From Acholoe squamosa (lineage: Eukaryota > Annelida > Polychaeta > Phyllodocida > Polynoidae), in NCBI GenBank assembly GCA_949317995.1, contig OX439036.1, positions 5,511,207 to 5,575,206 of the forward strand: 64,000 bases of DNA. Reading direction: 5' to 3'. Numbering within the stretch: position 1 is the stretch's first letter; every line of letters begins with the position of its first letter. The notes below the pieces were generated by a model that saw only the letters and a list, made by a program, of their open reading frames with translations, was not told where the DNA came from and made no database searches. Both the position numbers and the translations under genes were made by a program. Positions 1-12,592 of this stretch are shown in pieces.

Positions 1-3000
1 GGGTGGTGTAGGTCTCACACAAGTATTTCCTTCCATCATCAATCACAATGAAGTGCTTACATCCACTGCCATGCTGACACCTTTATGGTAAACAGGTACA
101 TAACAATAAATGAGAATACCAGAATGCAGTATAGATTTTGGGAAAAAACTTTATATTTTACATTTTACCCTTTCACCCATGGATTTTTTTGAATAAGTGG
201 GATTTGCATATGTTTCCTTCTGTTAAATATGTGTGATTGGTATGATTTTCTTGTAATCGATATGTAGAACTACAAATTCTAGTATTGCTATATAGATTTA
301 TTTGTGTGTTACCTCTCCCTGCAAGCACACACAACCTTGGACCACTACTACTACCTATCTCCAAGATCACTCCACCCTGGACCTGACTATGTGTGTAGAG
401 GAGGGGCTAACAGCTGGGTCTGTGCCCATACCACCTGGTACCTTCATGAACCACTAGTATTACCTACCTCCAAGCACACTCCACCCTGGACCTGACTGTG
501 TGTGTAGAGGAGGGGCTAACAGCTGGGTCTGTGTCCATAACACCTGGTACCTTCATGAACCACTAGTATTACCTACCTCCAAGCACACTCCACCCTGGAC
601 CTGACTGTGTGTGTAGAGGAGGGGCTAACAGCTGGGACTGTGTTCCTACCACCTGGTACCTTAATGAACCACTGCTACTACCTACCTCCAAGCACACTCC
701 ACCCTGGACCTGACTGTGTGTGTAGAGGAGGGGCTAACAGCTGGGTTGTGTCCATACCACCTGGTACCTTAATGAACCACTACTACTACCTACCTCCAAG
801 CACACTCCACCCTGGACCTGACTGTGTGTGTAGAGAAGGGGCTAACAGCTGGGTCTGTGTCCATACCACCTGGTACCTTCATGAACCACTACTACTACCT
901 ACCTCCAAGCACACTCCATCCTGGACCTGACTGTGTGTGTAGAGGAGGGGCTAACAGCTGGGTCTGTGTCCATAACACCTGGTTCCTCAATAAACCACTA
1001 CTACTACCTATCTCCAAACACACTCCACCCTGGACCTGACTGTGTGTGTAGAGGAGGGGCTAACAGCTGGGTCTGTGTCCATACCACCTGGTAGCTTCAT
1101 GAACCACTACTACTACCTACCTCCAAGCACACTCCACCCTGGACCTGACTGTGTGTGTAGAGGAGGGGCTAACAGCTGTGTCTGTGTCCATAACACCTGG
1201 TACCTTCATGAACCACTACTACTACCTACCTCCAAGCACACTCCATCCTGGACCTGACTGTGTGTGTAGAGGAGGGGCTAACAGCTGGGTCTGTGTCCAT
1301 AACACCTGGTTCCTCAATAAACCACTACTACTACCTATCTCCAAACACACTCCACCCTAGACCTGACTGTGTGTGTAGAGCAGGGGCTAACAGCTGGGTC
1401 TGTGCCCATACCACCTTGTACCTTCATGAACCAATACTACTACCTACCTCCAAGCACACTCCACCCTGGACCTGACTGTGTGAGTAGAGAAGGGGCTAAC
1501 AGCTGGGTCTATGTCCATACCACCTGGTACCTTCATGCACCACTTCTACTACCTACCTCCAAGCACACTTCATCCTGGACTGACTGTGTGTGTAGAGAAG
1601 GGGCTAACAGCTGGGTCTGTGTCCATACCACCTAGTACCTTCATGAACCACTACTACTACCTACCTCCAAGCACACTCCACCCTGGACCTGACTGTGTGT
1701 GTAGAGCAGGGGCTAACAGCTGGGTCTATGTCCATACCACCTGGTACCTTCATGAACCACTACTACTACCTACCTCCAAGCACACTCCACCCTGGACCTG
1801 ACTGTGTGTGTAGAGGAGGGGCTAACAGCTGGGTCTGTGTCCATAACACCTAGTACCTTCATGAACCACTACTACTACCTACCTCCAAGCACACTCCACC
1901 CTGGACCTGACTGTGTGTGTAGAGCAGGGGCTAATAGCTGGGTCTATGTCCATACCAATTTCAATCTTTGTGAAGTGTGCTAAAGACACATCTACAGCTT
2001 GATCTGACAAAAAGTTAAAAAAACATTTCATTTAAGAGTATGAATGGATATTGCAGACTTTATATTGCACTTTTTCATTTGTGTTGTAAACATTAATAGA
2101 CAACTGCTTCATTTCAAATCTGAATGTTGCTATATAACAAATGAATGTATTTGACCCAGACCCCTAAACTATAGGGTAAATACATTATTTTTCTGTGACC
2201 ACCTCACTTAACAACATTACCCATCTAATGGTTAACTGAACCAAGTGGTTTAGTAAAGGTAAAGGTAAAAAAACAAAATTGATAAGACATGTATTCTCAC
2301 CGATGCGACATATGTAAGCGTGGGACGCAGAGCATAGTTTGTCCTTCCATACATGTCCCATTGGAGCCCGCATTTTGCTACAGCTAATACCATTTTCATC
2401 AGGGTTTGTTCCATACCAGTTCTCATAGTCCACACAGCTACCGTCTGACCAGGCCATGTTAGGAGGTGTGCCCCTCAGTCCTATCCATGGTCCATAACCA
2501 GGTCCCCTTATCAGCAGAGCAAAGTGATAAGACAATAATGAAGATGATGATTAACATTTTACAAATACACTTTTGGATGTCGAATATGTGCCATTTTCGC
2601 TTATTAATCTGTTATTTCTTCTTCATAGTCTGTAGAGAAAGTATCCATGTAAACAACACTCACGAAAGTTTAGCTATGAAATACTGTTCCTCACTGCTGT
2701 GGATGCTGGCTAGGTGACCTCCATCTGCCACACAGGTTGCCTCAGCATTTACCCAGTTTTCAATTTTGGTATAAACCCTAAAGCAAGATATACCATGAGC
2801 TGTATATCCAGGTAGGTGAGAGCAGATATCTGAGAAGTAAAATGTCACCATTCATTATTTACAAATTGTTAGACCTGCTCAGGGCTTGGGTTCAAACATC
2901 CGTCTGCTGAAAGTAAAGTGTGATAGAAATTGAAATTAGTAAGAAGAGTATCAATTACAATAGATGACACCAAGTTTGAATAGAAATATGACCTACCTGC

Positions 3001-3054
3001 TATTGATAGGGTGGTCCAGATAAGGACATTGGCAATGAATAGAAGCTGCCACAT
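1..3054 (-). CDS. L1: secreted CTLD/PAN-like protein gene, 3' end outside the window
   Basis: Predicted secreted lectin-like protein. Exon 1 (2997-3054, 58 nt) encodes a signal peptide starting MWQLLFIANVLIW and ends at a GTAGGT donor. Exon 2 (2664-2829, 166 nt) is CTLD part 1, with the GY...SC and [13 protein letters not shown] motifs and donor GTGAGT. Exon 3 (2301-2506, 206 nt) is CTLD part 2, with WIGL, WSDG and a last YICR. The final PAN-like exon starts at 80 and runs off the window. Junction phases match the paralogues. No EPN or QPD sugar-specificity motif is visible, so classic calcium-dependent sugar binding is not predicted. I could not find the PAN first-half exon expected between 80 and 2301; that interval is mostly a satellite. 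The gene may be intact with a diverged exon, or broken. Confidence 0.75.
306..1955. repeat. 109-bp tandem satellite, about 15 copies
   Basis: Head-to-tail monomers of about 109 bp repeat the words GGACCTGACTGTGTGTGTAG, GGGGCTAACAGCTGGGTCTG and CACCTGGTACCTTCATGAAC with a few percent divergence. Because 109 is not a multiple of three, each reading frame passes through all three phases, which makes many short spurious ORFs. The array lies in the L1 intron between CTLD part 2 and the last PAN exon. Confidence 0.95.
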
Positions 3055-3857
3055 TTCCTCTCAGTATGCAAGTGATATTTCTGTTTAGTCTGGACGTACA
3101 TGGGTGGTAAGACTCTTGCTAACATTGGCTGAGCAAATCTTTAGTGTGGCTCAGCTAACAAGAATAAACAAGAATGATACTGAGCCTAAGGCAAACATAT
3201 GGAAGACTATCAACAACATTCAACTCTATAATGAAAATAGTATGTTTGGTTGATGCATTCTCATACCCTTTTTTCATTAGGTTTATTTCAGATTCAAAGT
3301 TACTATGATGCAGCTTAAGGCATATTGATTTCTTTCCATTTAAACCAGCCCCTGATTCATGTGTGTGGTGCTTGGGTCGTAGACAAATGGAATTAGATTG
3401 ACCTGTACAATTGTTTACCCTACAATCAGACATTGGACTGGCTATTCATGCATATGTATATGATTACATAACTTGTGCCTAGAGAACCCAATGTTATCTC
3501 ACCACATTGCAATTCTGTAAGGAACCAACAGTTAACTGATTGAGATATCCAAGTACTTGGGGACAACTATCATTTTGGTTTTTTAATCCCCACCTGGATT
3601 TTGTCTTACCTACAGTATAACTCTGTAGATAGCCACCGCAAAATGAAAATTAACTATTAAACTTTCTCTACTTTATGGAATACATTCTATTTGAATACAA
3701 ATCTCAGCCCAAACATATAACACTTTGTATACTGAGACATATAATCAAATCTCAACAAGCTTGGAATATTTTTGCATCGTATTCCCCAAAGTGAGTCTGC
3801 CGTATTCAATGAGGCATTATTTTGCAAATAATCTGTAACTAAACGTTTGACACTCAC

Positions 3858-4130
3858 ACAATATTGGCTACAAAGTCCTATTCCTCACTGCTGTGGATGC
3901 TGGCTAGGTGACCTCCATCTGCCACACAGGATGCCTCTTTATTGTGTACAACTTGAAGCAGGATGCCCAATGACCTTTATAGCCAGCTAGATGGGAGCAG
4001 CTATCTGATAAATCAATAGAGAAAAATATTACAGCAAGCAGGTTTATGCATTACAGCTGACAAAATACATACCTGCCCCTGATATTGAAACCAAAATAAG
4101 AACATTCACAAGGCAGAAAGGAAATACCTT
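3858..4130 (-). pseudogene. Dead extra head of L1: signal-peptide exon plus CTLD part 1
   Basis: A second, decayed copy of exons 1 and 2 lies 5' of L1. The exon 1 relic (4073-4130) keeps the 58-nt length and a GTATGT donor, but the codon at the start position is AAG instead of ATG. The exon 2 relic (3858-4004) keeps both splice sites and the [16 protein letters not shown] core. It is 147 nt rather than 166, so a 19-nt deletion shifts the frame, and an in-frame TAG follows EE. It cannot make a normal lectin head. Confidence 0.85.
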
Positions 4131-4640
4131 GAATTCTGACTGGTTTCTGTGTATAAATGACCCCGTGTTTAGAAGAGCCTGTGAAATATGGAACTGACAA
4201 AATATGATTGCTGTCTTAATTAGGTCATGCAGAAATAAAATTCGTTTCAGGTCTTCCTTTCTTCCCTAGCAGAGATACTTAGAGATTCTATTTTGAAACT
4301 CCAAATTCCTCCAGTGACCTATTCATGTATACTTATCACTAACTGAGGATAGACTCAATGTCCAAACAAAAGCTAAGGCAAGTAACATGAAACACATTAT
4401 AAACCACTCTCTTGTGCAAAGCTTGGAAACTCTTACATTGCACTCGCATAACACATTGAATAGTATATTCATTATTAATTTTCAACAATTGATTCACTGA
4501 GATTGTAGTCTATGTATAGATTCATCTAACACATACCCAGATATACAACTATAGGGTCCATGGAGGTGTGTAAAGTAGGGTATAAATGGCTGAAGGGCCT
4601 ATTGATAAAGTCTTGGTATCATGATTGATATACTATGTGC
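4131..4640. other. Upstream flank of the relic head, no gene seen
   Basis: AT-rich sequence without a convincing reading frame. It would hold the promoter of the dead head copy. I recognise no TATA box or other element. Confidence 0.5.
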
Positions 4641-4649
4641 AGATGAGGC

Positions 4650-5016
4650 TATTCAACACTGTGTAGAGGTTTAATACTAACTGGTGCCATCTGGTGTCGC
4701 GGGTGAGACCTGTCGCTTGGTGTTCCTGAGGTTCCGGGTAGGTGGCAGCACCTATCCGGGTCCGTGGGACACCTGGCGACAAACTGGGAGCATCCCTATA
4801 AAAGGCTCTGCGCTCACCTGCCACATCAGAGGCCATGTAGGCCTCCGTGCATAATACATGTAGATACCATGTTATCCTAACCATGTACTCACAAGGGTAA
4901 CCGGAAGGTGTAAAGCATAATAAAACCGTTGGCATACACTCGGAATACTGTCTTTGTCTTTCCTTTTGAATCACAAGACCCGAACCCCTTTGGTTAGAAA
5001 GACCCGAACCATTACA
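4650..5016 (+). mobile_element. Possible solo LTR
   Basis: A compact, locally GC-richer block has the order expected of an LTR: a TATA-like CTATAAAAGG near 4795, an AATAAA signal near 4918 and a TTACA end near 5016. No coding internal region or second copy is in the window, and I could not define a target-site duplication, so ends and identity are uncertain. Confidence 0.35.
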
Positions 5017-5616
5017 ACTGCATCACCTTAACCAACAGGCTATCAATAACCTTTAACGCTAGATATTTGCTCAATAGCAGAATCAATAAATGAATTTGGT
5101 GGTATGTAGTAGTTGTATGTCTTCTATATGTGCATCAAACTCTGGGACAGGATTTACAAATTCCAGCATCTGCCACTTTTCTGTCATTCATGGCAACCAT
5201 AATTGTATGAATCCTGGATAAGTGAACCTTGTGGAGTAGATCTATACTATCCAATAAAGGATATAGACACTAATTTCAGTTTAACATTGTACCATTGTCT
5301 CTTATTAGGGCAATCTTATCAGCATTAAATTTTGGCAGTCATATTGATTTTTTGGTGATCTAATCATGACCTTATGAGTAGTACTTGTGGATCGTTCCCC
5401 ACATTTCAATATTATTAAAACTATCACTTATGGGGTGATTCAGTGAGCAATGTTCACCAGCCTGAGGACCATTGAATTCACAAACTCAATATTATTTAAT
5501 GACACTTTATTCTATTAAAAGCCCTATATCTTGGCTTATTAGAGAGGTTGATTCAAGTCACCAACTCCTAATGTGTCAGTTTTTATAGCTTGTGGCATAA
5601 AACCATAGCTTTTAAA

Positions 5617-6915
5617 CCTCACATACGCAATGTTTTTAGACAGACAGTTCTTAAACCTATTAAATATCATCCTATCTACATCATATTTCATGTCCATAAT
5701 GTTACATTACATGTCTTTATGTGAAGTAAAAATCAAATCCTTGTGCCAAGAAATTTTTTTATTACACCTCATTGCCAAATTTGGAGATTATCAAAATATA
5801 GCTTAGCATTCTGTCAAGCGATGAATTTAATAAAATAGATTAGAAACTCGCTAATAAACTTATAATATCTTTATTATGATAGTGGTCCATTGTTGACATG
5901 GAAAAGTACATTACTCTGTGATACATGTTGACAATTCAATACGGATCCAATGAATAATAACAATAGACGAACTTGATACACTGAGTTCCACATTAGCCTT
6001 ACCTCTCAAGCTATACAGAATCCATCATAGGTATCTGGAGATACAACCCTCTCGTTTTCTGTTTTATAAAATTATCTTATAGGATAACAGGCTGGAGGAC
6101 CCTACATAGTGGGGAATATCCTGTGATTCAGGATAATTGTAGTATATAGTATGATTCTTTTATAATTGTAGGTTTTATATAGGTGATGAATGTTTGGCTA
6201 TTCATTTAACGTATTCAATAGTCTAACAATTCTCAACTTTACCCTCATACATTCAAAAATCACTAGATCTGTATGAAAATCAATCTCTATTATCTACAAT
6301 GTACAAACTTTCAATAAATGTTGCAACAATAATATTTTGATACAGCTAGCATGGTCCAGGGCTGCGCGGACACTTCTGAACACTAAAAAGACATTGCGTA
6401 TGTGAGGTTTTTGATAGAATTTTCCACTTCAGCTATACTTTTAATCATCACAGATCATCTACATCACTATATCTTTTACACAATGAGTTAAGTTACTATT
6501 TCAAAGCCATATCTAGACAGTTTAAGTGTAATATGGGTCATTTTGACTGTTTTGAAAAAAATAATTCTTGCACTTTTACAACACTTCTGACTCTGAGCGC
6601 ATCTCATGTACTACTTATATACAGACTAGGGCACCTCAAATACTCTTTTTTAATAGGCACATAAATCTCATTACTCATTGCAAAACATGGAACATCACTC
6701 AGGACAATCAGCTTCATTCTACTATGACACACCCGAAAACGTTGGGTATGTGAGGTTTGCCTCACCGAGACGGAAAGACCGCCATTGATTGGCCTTGATT
6801 TTGGTTTTAACAAAAAGTTTCTATACATATTAAACAAGAATACACTAGAATAAAAAATCATTTATATAGCCTACAGAGATGTAAAAGTGTACCTCACATA
6901 CATAATGTTTTTAGG
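5617..6915. repeat. Four copies of a ~20-bp inverted terminal-type repeat
   Basis: The word ACCTCACATACGCAATGT occurs at 5617-5640 and, diverged, at 6889-6915. Its reverse complement occurs at 6383-6413 and, diverged, at 6731-6757. This suggests one or two small non-autonomous inverted-repeat elements. Unit B begins inside the block and has only the three right-hand copies. Confidence 0.6.
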
Positions 6916-8180
6916 AGTAGAATTTTGGTTTATGAGATCTGCCTTGTATGTGCGACAAACTAGAAGTTTTATTTATTGACCATCATAATCCCACTAGGGG
7001 CCCTGCTCAACACAATTGATAAGAACAGTGAAGATACATTATTTTTATGGATGTTAGGAGTATAAAAAAAATCATTGCCTATACATGTAAGATTTCTCGC
7101 AGTTCAGTATTATGAGACATGTGGGACAGAAGGTTGAGGTAGTGACATGACCAAAAAATTTTGAATAGATAGATATGACCCCCTACCAATGGTAAAACAT
7201 GTTTATGACACTCTAAAGTTGTCTACCTTGATAAAATATAGGGCAACAACTTATTTAAATACTACCTTTATTAACCTTTTCAGCACTTGTATATTGTTTA
7301 CATGGACCATGGCCTAGTGTAAATAATACTTTTCGCTAGCATCAATTATAGTTGCCAAAGATTCGTTAACAAAGATTTAAGCTTGCAGAAGTTGTTAAAT
7401 CAAATGGAAACAGTTGACTTTCAACGTAACTTATCTGAATCCAAAGCGTGTTTCTGTCAGTATCCTGAAAACATTTATTTCACAAAGTTGATGTTCAATG
7501 ACCATGAAGAATGAAAATGGCATATAAGATGGAGGGAGGGCACCACAATGCAGAACAGCACATCTCCTCACTGTAGGGCTTTGTTTTAACATCATTGGCT
7601 ACAAAGTGTATCCTGTAGATCTTTGGTACCATGCGCTTTTGGCTTCTCTCTAAAATCTGTGCCAATATTTAAATGGATTGATTTTGATTCCCCTGTATAC
7701 CCCTCTAAGTTTCTTAGAGATCAGTGGATATAAGAGACACTTGACCAGTCGCATCCCACAAAATGGAATCTTGGGATATAGCAGTCCCACCTCTAGGAAA
7801 CGAGTACAGAAATATCTACAGTTCTACACATTTCCTTATATTGGAGGCTTTGCTTTTGAAAATACGTAACTTTAAAAATTTAGTAACCAGTGCTAGCCCC
7901 GGTGTCACCTGGATCACTTAAAAATGATACGAAACTGATTACAGGGCTGGGATGGGTTAAAAAGCAATTCTCATTATGATTGCAATTCTTATTTATGCAG
8001 TTTTAAGGAACAAAGGTATTTATCTCGCATTATAAAAAAGTAGAGAGAAAAAAGGTTGACAAGAAAAGTGATAATCTGAGCTCAAACCTACAATTATTGC
8101 ATAGTTGGTCAGTGTCTACCAATGTAATCAATCATATTATTTTTTGACAGTTATCAGCATTTGGTTATGACCTAGACAAT
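6916..8180. other. Unit A flank, no gene seen
   Basis: Non-coding sequence downstream (on the gene strand) of copy A. Short ORFs here recur in unit B but have no recognisable domain. No further feature seen. Confidence 0.5.
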
Positions 8181-8300
8181 CTTCTGGTAGTTGTCAGTAG
8201 GTGGAGTTGTAGTTGGAGGTCTGTACAAGGGGCTGTAGTACACCTAGACCAGCTTTTGGTAGTTGTCAGTAGGTGGAGTTGTAGTTTGAGGTCTGTACAA
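8180..8300. repeat. ~72-bp tandem repeat at the lectin last exon, 2 copies
   Basis: Two copies of a unit made from the end of the PAN coding exon (GTTGTCAGTAGGTGGAGTTG and GAGGTCTGTACAAGG) plus the following sequence. Unit B has four copies at the matching place (16600-16880). Confidence 0.85.
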
Positions 8301-8379
8301 GGAGCTGTAGGTCTCACAGAGGTTTTTACCTCCATCTTCACTCATGATGAAGTGTGCACATTGGGCATCCTGCTGATAA
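8244..8379 (-). CDS. Copy A, extra (distal) last exon
   Basis: An alternative final exon behind an intact TTTCAG acceptor, open to a TAG stop, 136 nt, in the same phase as the proximal last exon. It retains QCAHFIMSEDGGK and LCETYSSLYR. The first cysteine of the usual RC pair is tyrosine (TAT in place of TGT). Confidence 0.65.
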
Positions 8380-11240
8380 CTGAAATAGAACTACAAGTGG
8401 TCTTATTATTTGTTCAGAAATGTAGAGCATGACAGATGATTATATGTAGTGGATTACAGATTGGGCATCCTCTGCACAGCTTAATTTTCAAAGTAGTTGA
8501 CCAAACCTGGTAAACAGTCCTTCATGAAGTGATTTCTAATTTGTCATGATATGGTAAGATTATAAGTGCCTCACAGTTCAACTCATATAGGCTTCCAACA
8601 AAAAGCTGCAGAATGCTAGTATGATGATGTTTCCGCCAAACCACTGCGTATGGGTACAGCATACCTGTTATGATACCAAAATAATGGTGTTCATAAAAGT
8701 TTCATAAGGGTTGAATTTTGGCCACTTTTAGTTTTAGTCCTGTTCTGTAATGACTTAGTATAGATAGGTAGATTGTGATCTAGGACATGTTTGTCATAGG
8801 CACATGTATTTAATATTTTATTTCAACTTCTCAGCAGTCAGTCTTTTGGTAGATATTTGTTGGTAGAGCTGATGCTGGGGGTTGCACCAGGGAGCTGTAG
8901 GTCTTACAGACACATTTTCCTCTATCTTCACTCATGGTGAAGTGCACACATTGGGTGTCCTGTTTACACCTGGAATTAAACACAAACTAATTAACATCCT
9001 CCGTCAGGTTACACAGACTACAATCATAATGTTTTTTTATTGTTCTGTATTTACCAATATCAATAGCATTATCAAAATTTAAAAAAAAAAAAACACACAA
9101 AAAAAGAAATAAATAGACAGACTTTGTGCTAACAGCCTGCAAACAACAGTCAACGGTTTCAAGCATTATCGGCAAATATATCCTGCTCTGTATAGTGTTT
9201 TCCACAAAAGTCATAAAGTATAACTGAAAGATGTATGCATTTGGAAAAGAGCCACTGTGACACTTCAGAACAGTATTGAGGTGGTCGCGAGTCATCCTTG
9301 AGGAATATTCAATGTTTATCAAAGTTCCTCGTTGGTGACATCGAGAGCACCTCCATTACCCAACGCTTTGGGCACTGGAGGTAATGTGGCCCTCAGCTCT
9401 GGTGTTTATAAGGTCTTTCTGAAGCCTTCCTGAGGGTCAGTCTAGTGATGACGGACCATCCTGAGATATGGGAAGTGACTGCCCGGCTACCATGTTGTAG
9501 ATAACTCTCTGTGCTGCTGCACAGAGAGAGTACATGTTATTGGCTTATTGTAGATGCTAGGACACTGTGCAAGTAGACTAGAGTTGAGGTTATTTGCGGT
9601 AAACACTACTGCCTGTCAACTGTCATAGAGAACAGCTGGTGCCTTTACATCTGACAATTAAGTTTTAACTGGAACCTGAATAGTTGTTCTTTGTTGTCTA
9701 TCAAAAGATTTGTTTAGCATCGGGGGGTAGAACACTACAGTATCTATAAACACACATTTTGTCAATGATTAACCTAAAACAGGTGGTCCACTGAACCAGA
9801 TCTTTCCAATGCATTTTAAGCCACTTCTGGTCAAATTAGAAAAATAAATCAATTTAGCTTGAATTGCGAATTTTTTTTTTTTGATTTTTATTCATTGTTA
9901 CTCTCAAATCTGATTTACATCTGATTAAAATGTATCTGATCTTTGTCACTATCTTTGTATCTAAATACTCACCTACGTGCACACTCCAATTCTGACTTTA
10001 CAGTCTGACTCATAGATGGAGTAGCTTCTAAGTTGACACTTACGCCAAATGAATTCTTTGTGAAACACTCGTGCTGTTCAAATGGACCTAAAAAAAGAAT
10101 TGACCTGGGAGCAATATTTATACTCCTTATGAATTGACAATTGTGGACAATCTAATTTAGTGTTGAAATCTACCCACTTTGTCAATTTTGAAAAGAAAGG
10201 AAGTCAATTTACACATGTAAAGATGTTTGTTAATGGATGCACATTAGCCATTACAGTTAATAGAGCAGTATAAGCATTTGAAGGTTTAAAGTGGCATAAA
10301 CCTACTCCAATGGTAAGGTCTCAAAAAATAATCTTCTGAACAATTTCCTAGGATGTGGACAGAGCTGATACTTCCCCAGTTATCTATCCGTATGAGGAGT
10401 GCACATTATGATTATACTTTCACTGTAAAGTGCCTATGATCAGGCTCCTAGGACCCACTTTTAAAGCTTGTATTCAGTCCTAAATGGTCGCTGAACATCT
10501 ATGATATTGATACATTTAAAAAGGATAAGGAAAATGGTAAAAATCAATCATTACTATGTCATTTCAAAGGGCATCTGTACAGATCACTTACCAACTTTGC
10601 AGACATAGTTAAAGAGTTTTGAACAAACACGGTCTGCCCACATAAATGAGAGAGAAGATACTATCCTAACACAGCCAACTCCCGGTTCATTAGGATCAGT
10701 GACACACCAAGCCTCATAATCCATCTTTGTCTTGTCTGACCAGGTCATAGTAGAAGCAGTACCAGTCAGCCCTATCCAGGTGTCGTAAGAGCTGGACCTT
10801 AATTTAACATTCACACAGCAATTCTTTTATTGAAAAGGAATGCGAAAAGAAGCGTGTTAAATAAATATCTTTGTTCATTTTCGTACTGTCTTCCACCTGT
10901 CTCTCTCTCTTTCCTAGACATCTCATAATGCTAATTTAGAATGAATTTAAGTGATGCTAGAATTGTGTCCAAGATATTAAGTCAAATCACACATAAATTA
11001 CTATAACTTTTTACATATACAGAAGGATAACTATATTATCAATTTCTAGAAGCATCTATACAAAAGGTGCGCACACAAGACAAACTACAAATTCCTGTTC
11101 TTCAGCACTGTGGATGCTTGCTAGGTGACCTCCATCTGCCACACAGGATGCCTCAGCATCTGCCCAGGTTTTACGGCTTGTGTAGAGTTTATAGCAGGAT
11201 GTTCTGTACTTGCTGTATCCAGGATAATTTAAGCAGACAT
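8244..11240 (-). CDS. Copy A: CTLD/PAN-like lectin gene lacking a first exon
   Basis: Exons on the minus strand: CTLD part 1 at 11075-11240 (166 nt, donor GTGCGC), CTLD part 2 at 10592-10797 (206 nt, donor GTAAGT), PAN part 1 at 9973-10087 (115 nt), PAN part 2 at 8831-8969 ending in TGA, and an extra PAN part 2 at 8244-8379 ending in TAG. All junction phases match the family. CTLD part 1 reads the same as copy B; part 2 differs mainly by one codon. No signal-peptide exon lies between 11240 and the unit end at 14370. Copy A therefore either is silent or is spliced from the first exon at 26.39 kb as an alternative body. EPN/QPD motifs are absent. Confidence 0.75.
8301..9972. other. Introns and last exons of copy A
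   Basis: Apart from the two last exons, this stretch holds a poly-A-like tract near 9080-9110 and an imperfect stem around CACAGAGAGAG near 9510. I see no other gene. Confidence 0.4.
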
Positions 11241-11493
11241 CTGAAAAGAAAAAAAAAAAAATGCCAGAAAAGAGCACAAGGGATATAATATATCATATAT
11301 GACTCAATATAGCAGAGTTGACCTTAAGTCGCATTAGCGCGAACCTCAGAAATTGGGTCTGAAGGGGAAAAGGAGTTCTTTAACAAAATTTTGTTTTTAA
11401 GTGGATTCCGTTTATTTTGTTGACAACCTAACCCCGGACTTTCATATCCAAATTCCTAAGAGTGCTAATTTCTCAATTTTCTTTTTTTTTGGG

Positions 11494-12573
11494 TAACTGA
11501 AATACTTCAGTTTATAAAATACCTCAACAGCTGTCATGATACAATCAATGTCACACTTGAATACTCCAAGACAGAAATAAACTTCTTGGACATGAAAAGC
11601 ATGGTCTCCCATGATGGTACAATCGAGACCACCCTTTACTGCAAACCAACTGACAGCCACAATTATTTTTTGTATTCCTCTGAACACCCATGTCATGTAC
11701 TCAAAGGCATCCCCTATTTACAATTCTTTAGAGTAGGTTGAATCTGTTTGGATCTTTTTGACTTTAGGGCGAATGCAATCATGCTTTGCACCCACTTCAT
11801 CAGAAGAGGTTATCCCAAAGAGCAAGTGTTCAATGCCATTATGAAGGCAGAGACCCAATCGCGTGAAGCCTTACTCCAATTAAAAGAGAAGCCCCATGAA
11901 CAAGATAAAGCATTTTACTGCAACATCACACACAACCCTGCCAACCCACCCGTTTCAAAAATAGTTAAAGCAAACTGGGATCTAATGTTGAAATCAAAGG
12001 TAACCAGAATATATCATGGTACCAAATTGATTTTTGGCAAGAGGAAAAATAAATCCCTCAATGACGAGCTGGTAAGAGCCTCAACCAGCACTTCACCAGG
12101 GAGATCTAATATTCCTCATTATATCTCACACCCCTGCAAAAGCCCTAATGACTGCAATTACTGTCCCAAAATTGACCACAGTGGTGTGATCAAAAACAGG
12201 CCGAAACTTCAGGACTTTATTCAATGACAACTGCAGAACTGCAAACCTGATCGATGCCATCACCTGTAAACACTGTGGCATACAATATGTCAGCCAAACT
12301 GAACGTAAATTAATGGAGCGTTTAAATGGATACATGGGAGATATCAAGAACATCTCTCACAATACCACAGTAGCTCGTCACTTCAGAGCCTGTCCCAACA
12401 CATCCTCTCCCCTGAAATATGTTGGCAGGATGGACCCATAATCTCCATACTCAGCTTTATACATCATCCCCCAGAAATTACCAGAAGGGATTGCAGAAAG
12501 AAACCTAAAGGAAAAAAGATGGATGCATCGTTTATGCACCATCATTCCGAATGGACTGAATGATTTAGACTAA
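11494..12573 (+). mobile_element. Penelope-like element 3' coding fragment (RT end plus GIY-YIG), decayed
   Basis: Plus-strand frames carry features of Penelope-like elements. First comes the end of a reverse transcriptase (EINFLDMK, TIETTLYCKPTDSHNY, SSEHPCHVLKGIPY), then HFIRRGYP. Next is a cysteine segment (CKSPNDCNYCPK) and a GIY-YIG nuclease start (ITCKHCGIQYVSQTERKLM), then a final GLNDLD before TAA. The longest open part is 11748-12227; a frameshift follows and an in-frame stop lies near 12440, so it is a dead copy. It was present before the A/B duplication. Orientation is opposite to the lectin gene. Confidence 0.8.
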
Positions 12574-12592
12574 CCTAGCAAGATTCCAGCCG

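Noticed and set aside
304..1801. Several overlapping ORFs beginning MCVEEGLTAG
   Set aside because: They are frames through the 109-bp satellite; the unit length rotates all frames and nothing else supports coding.
2869..2900. Possible 32-nt extra exon in L1 between exons 1 and 2 (after TTTCAG)
   Set aside because: Its length would break the phase-1 junction that exons 1 and 2 already satisfy directly.
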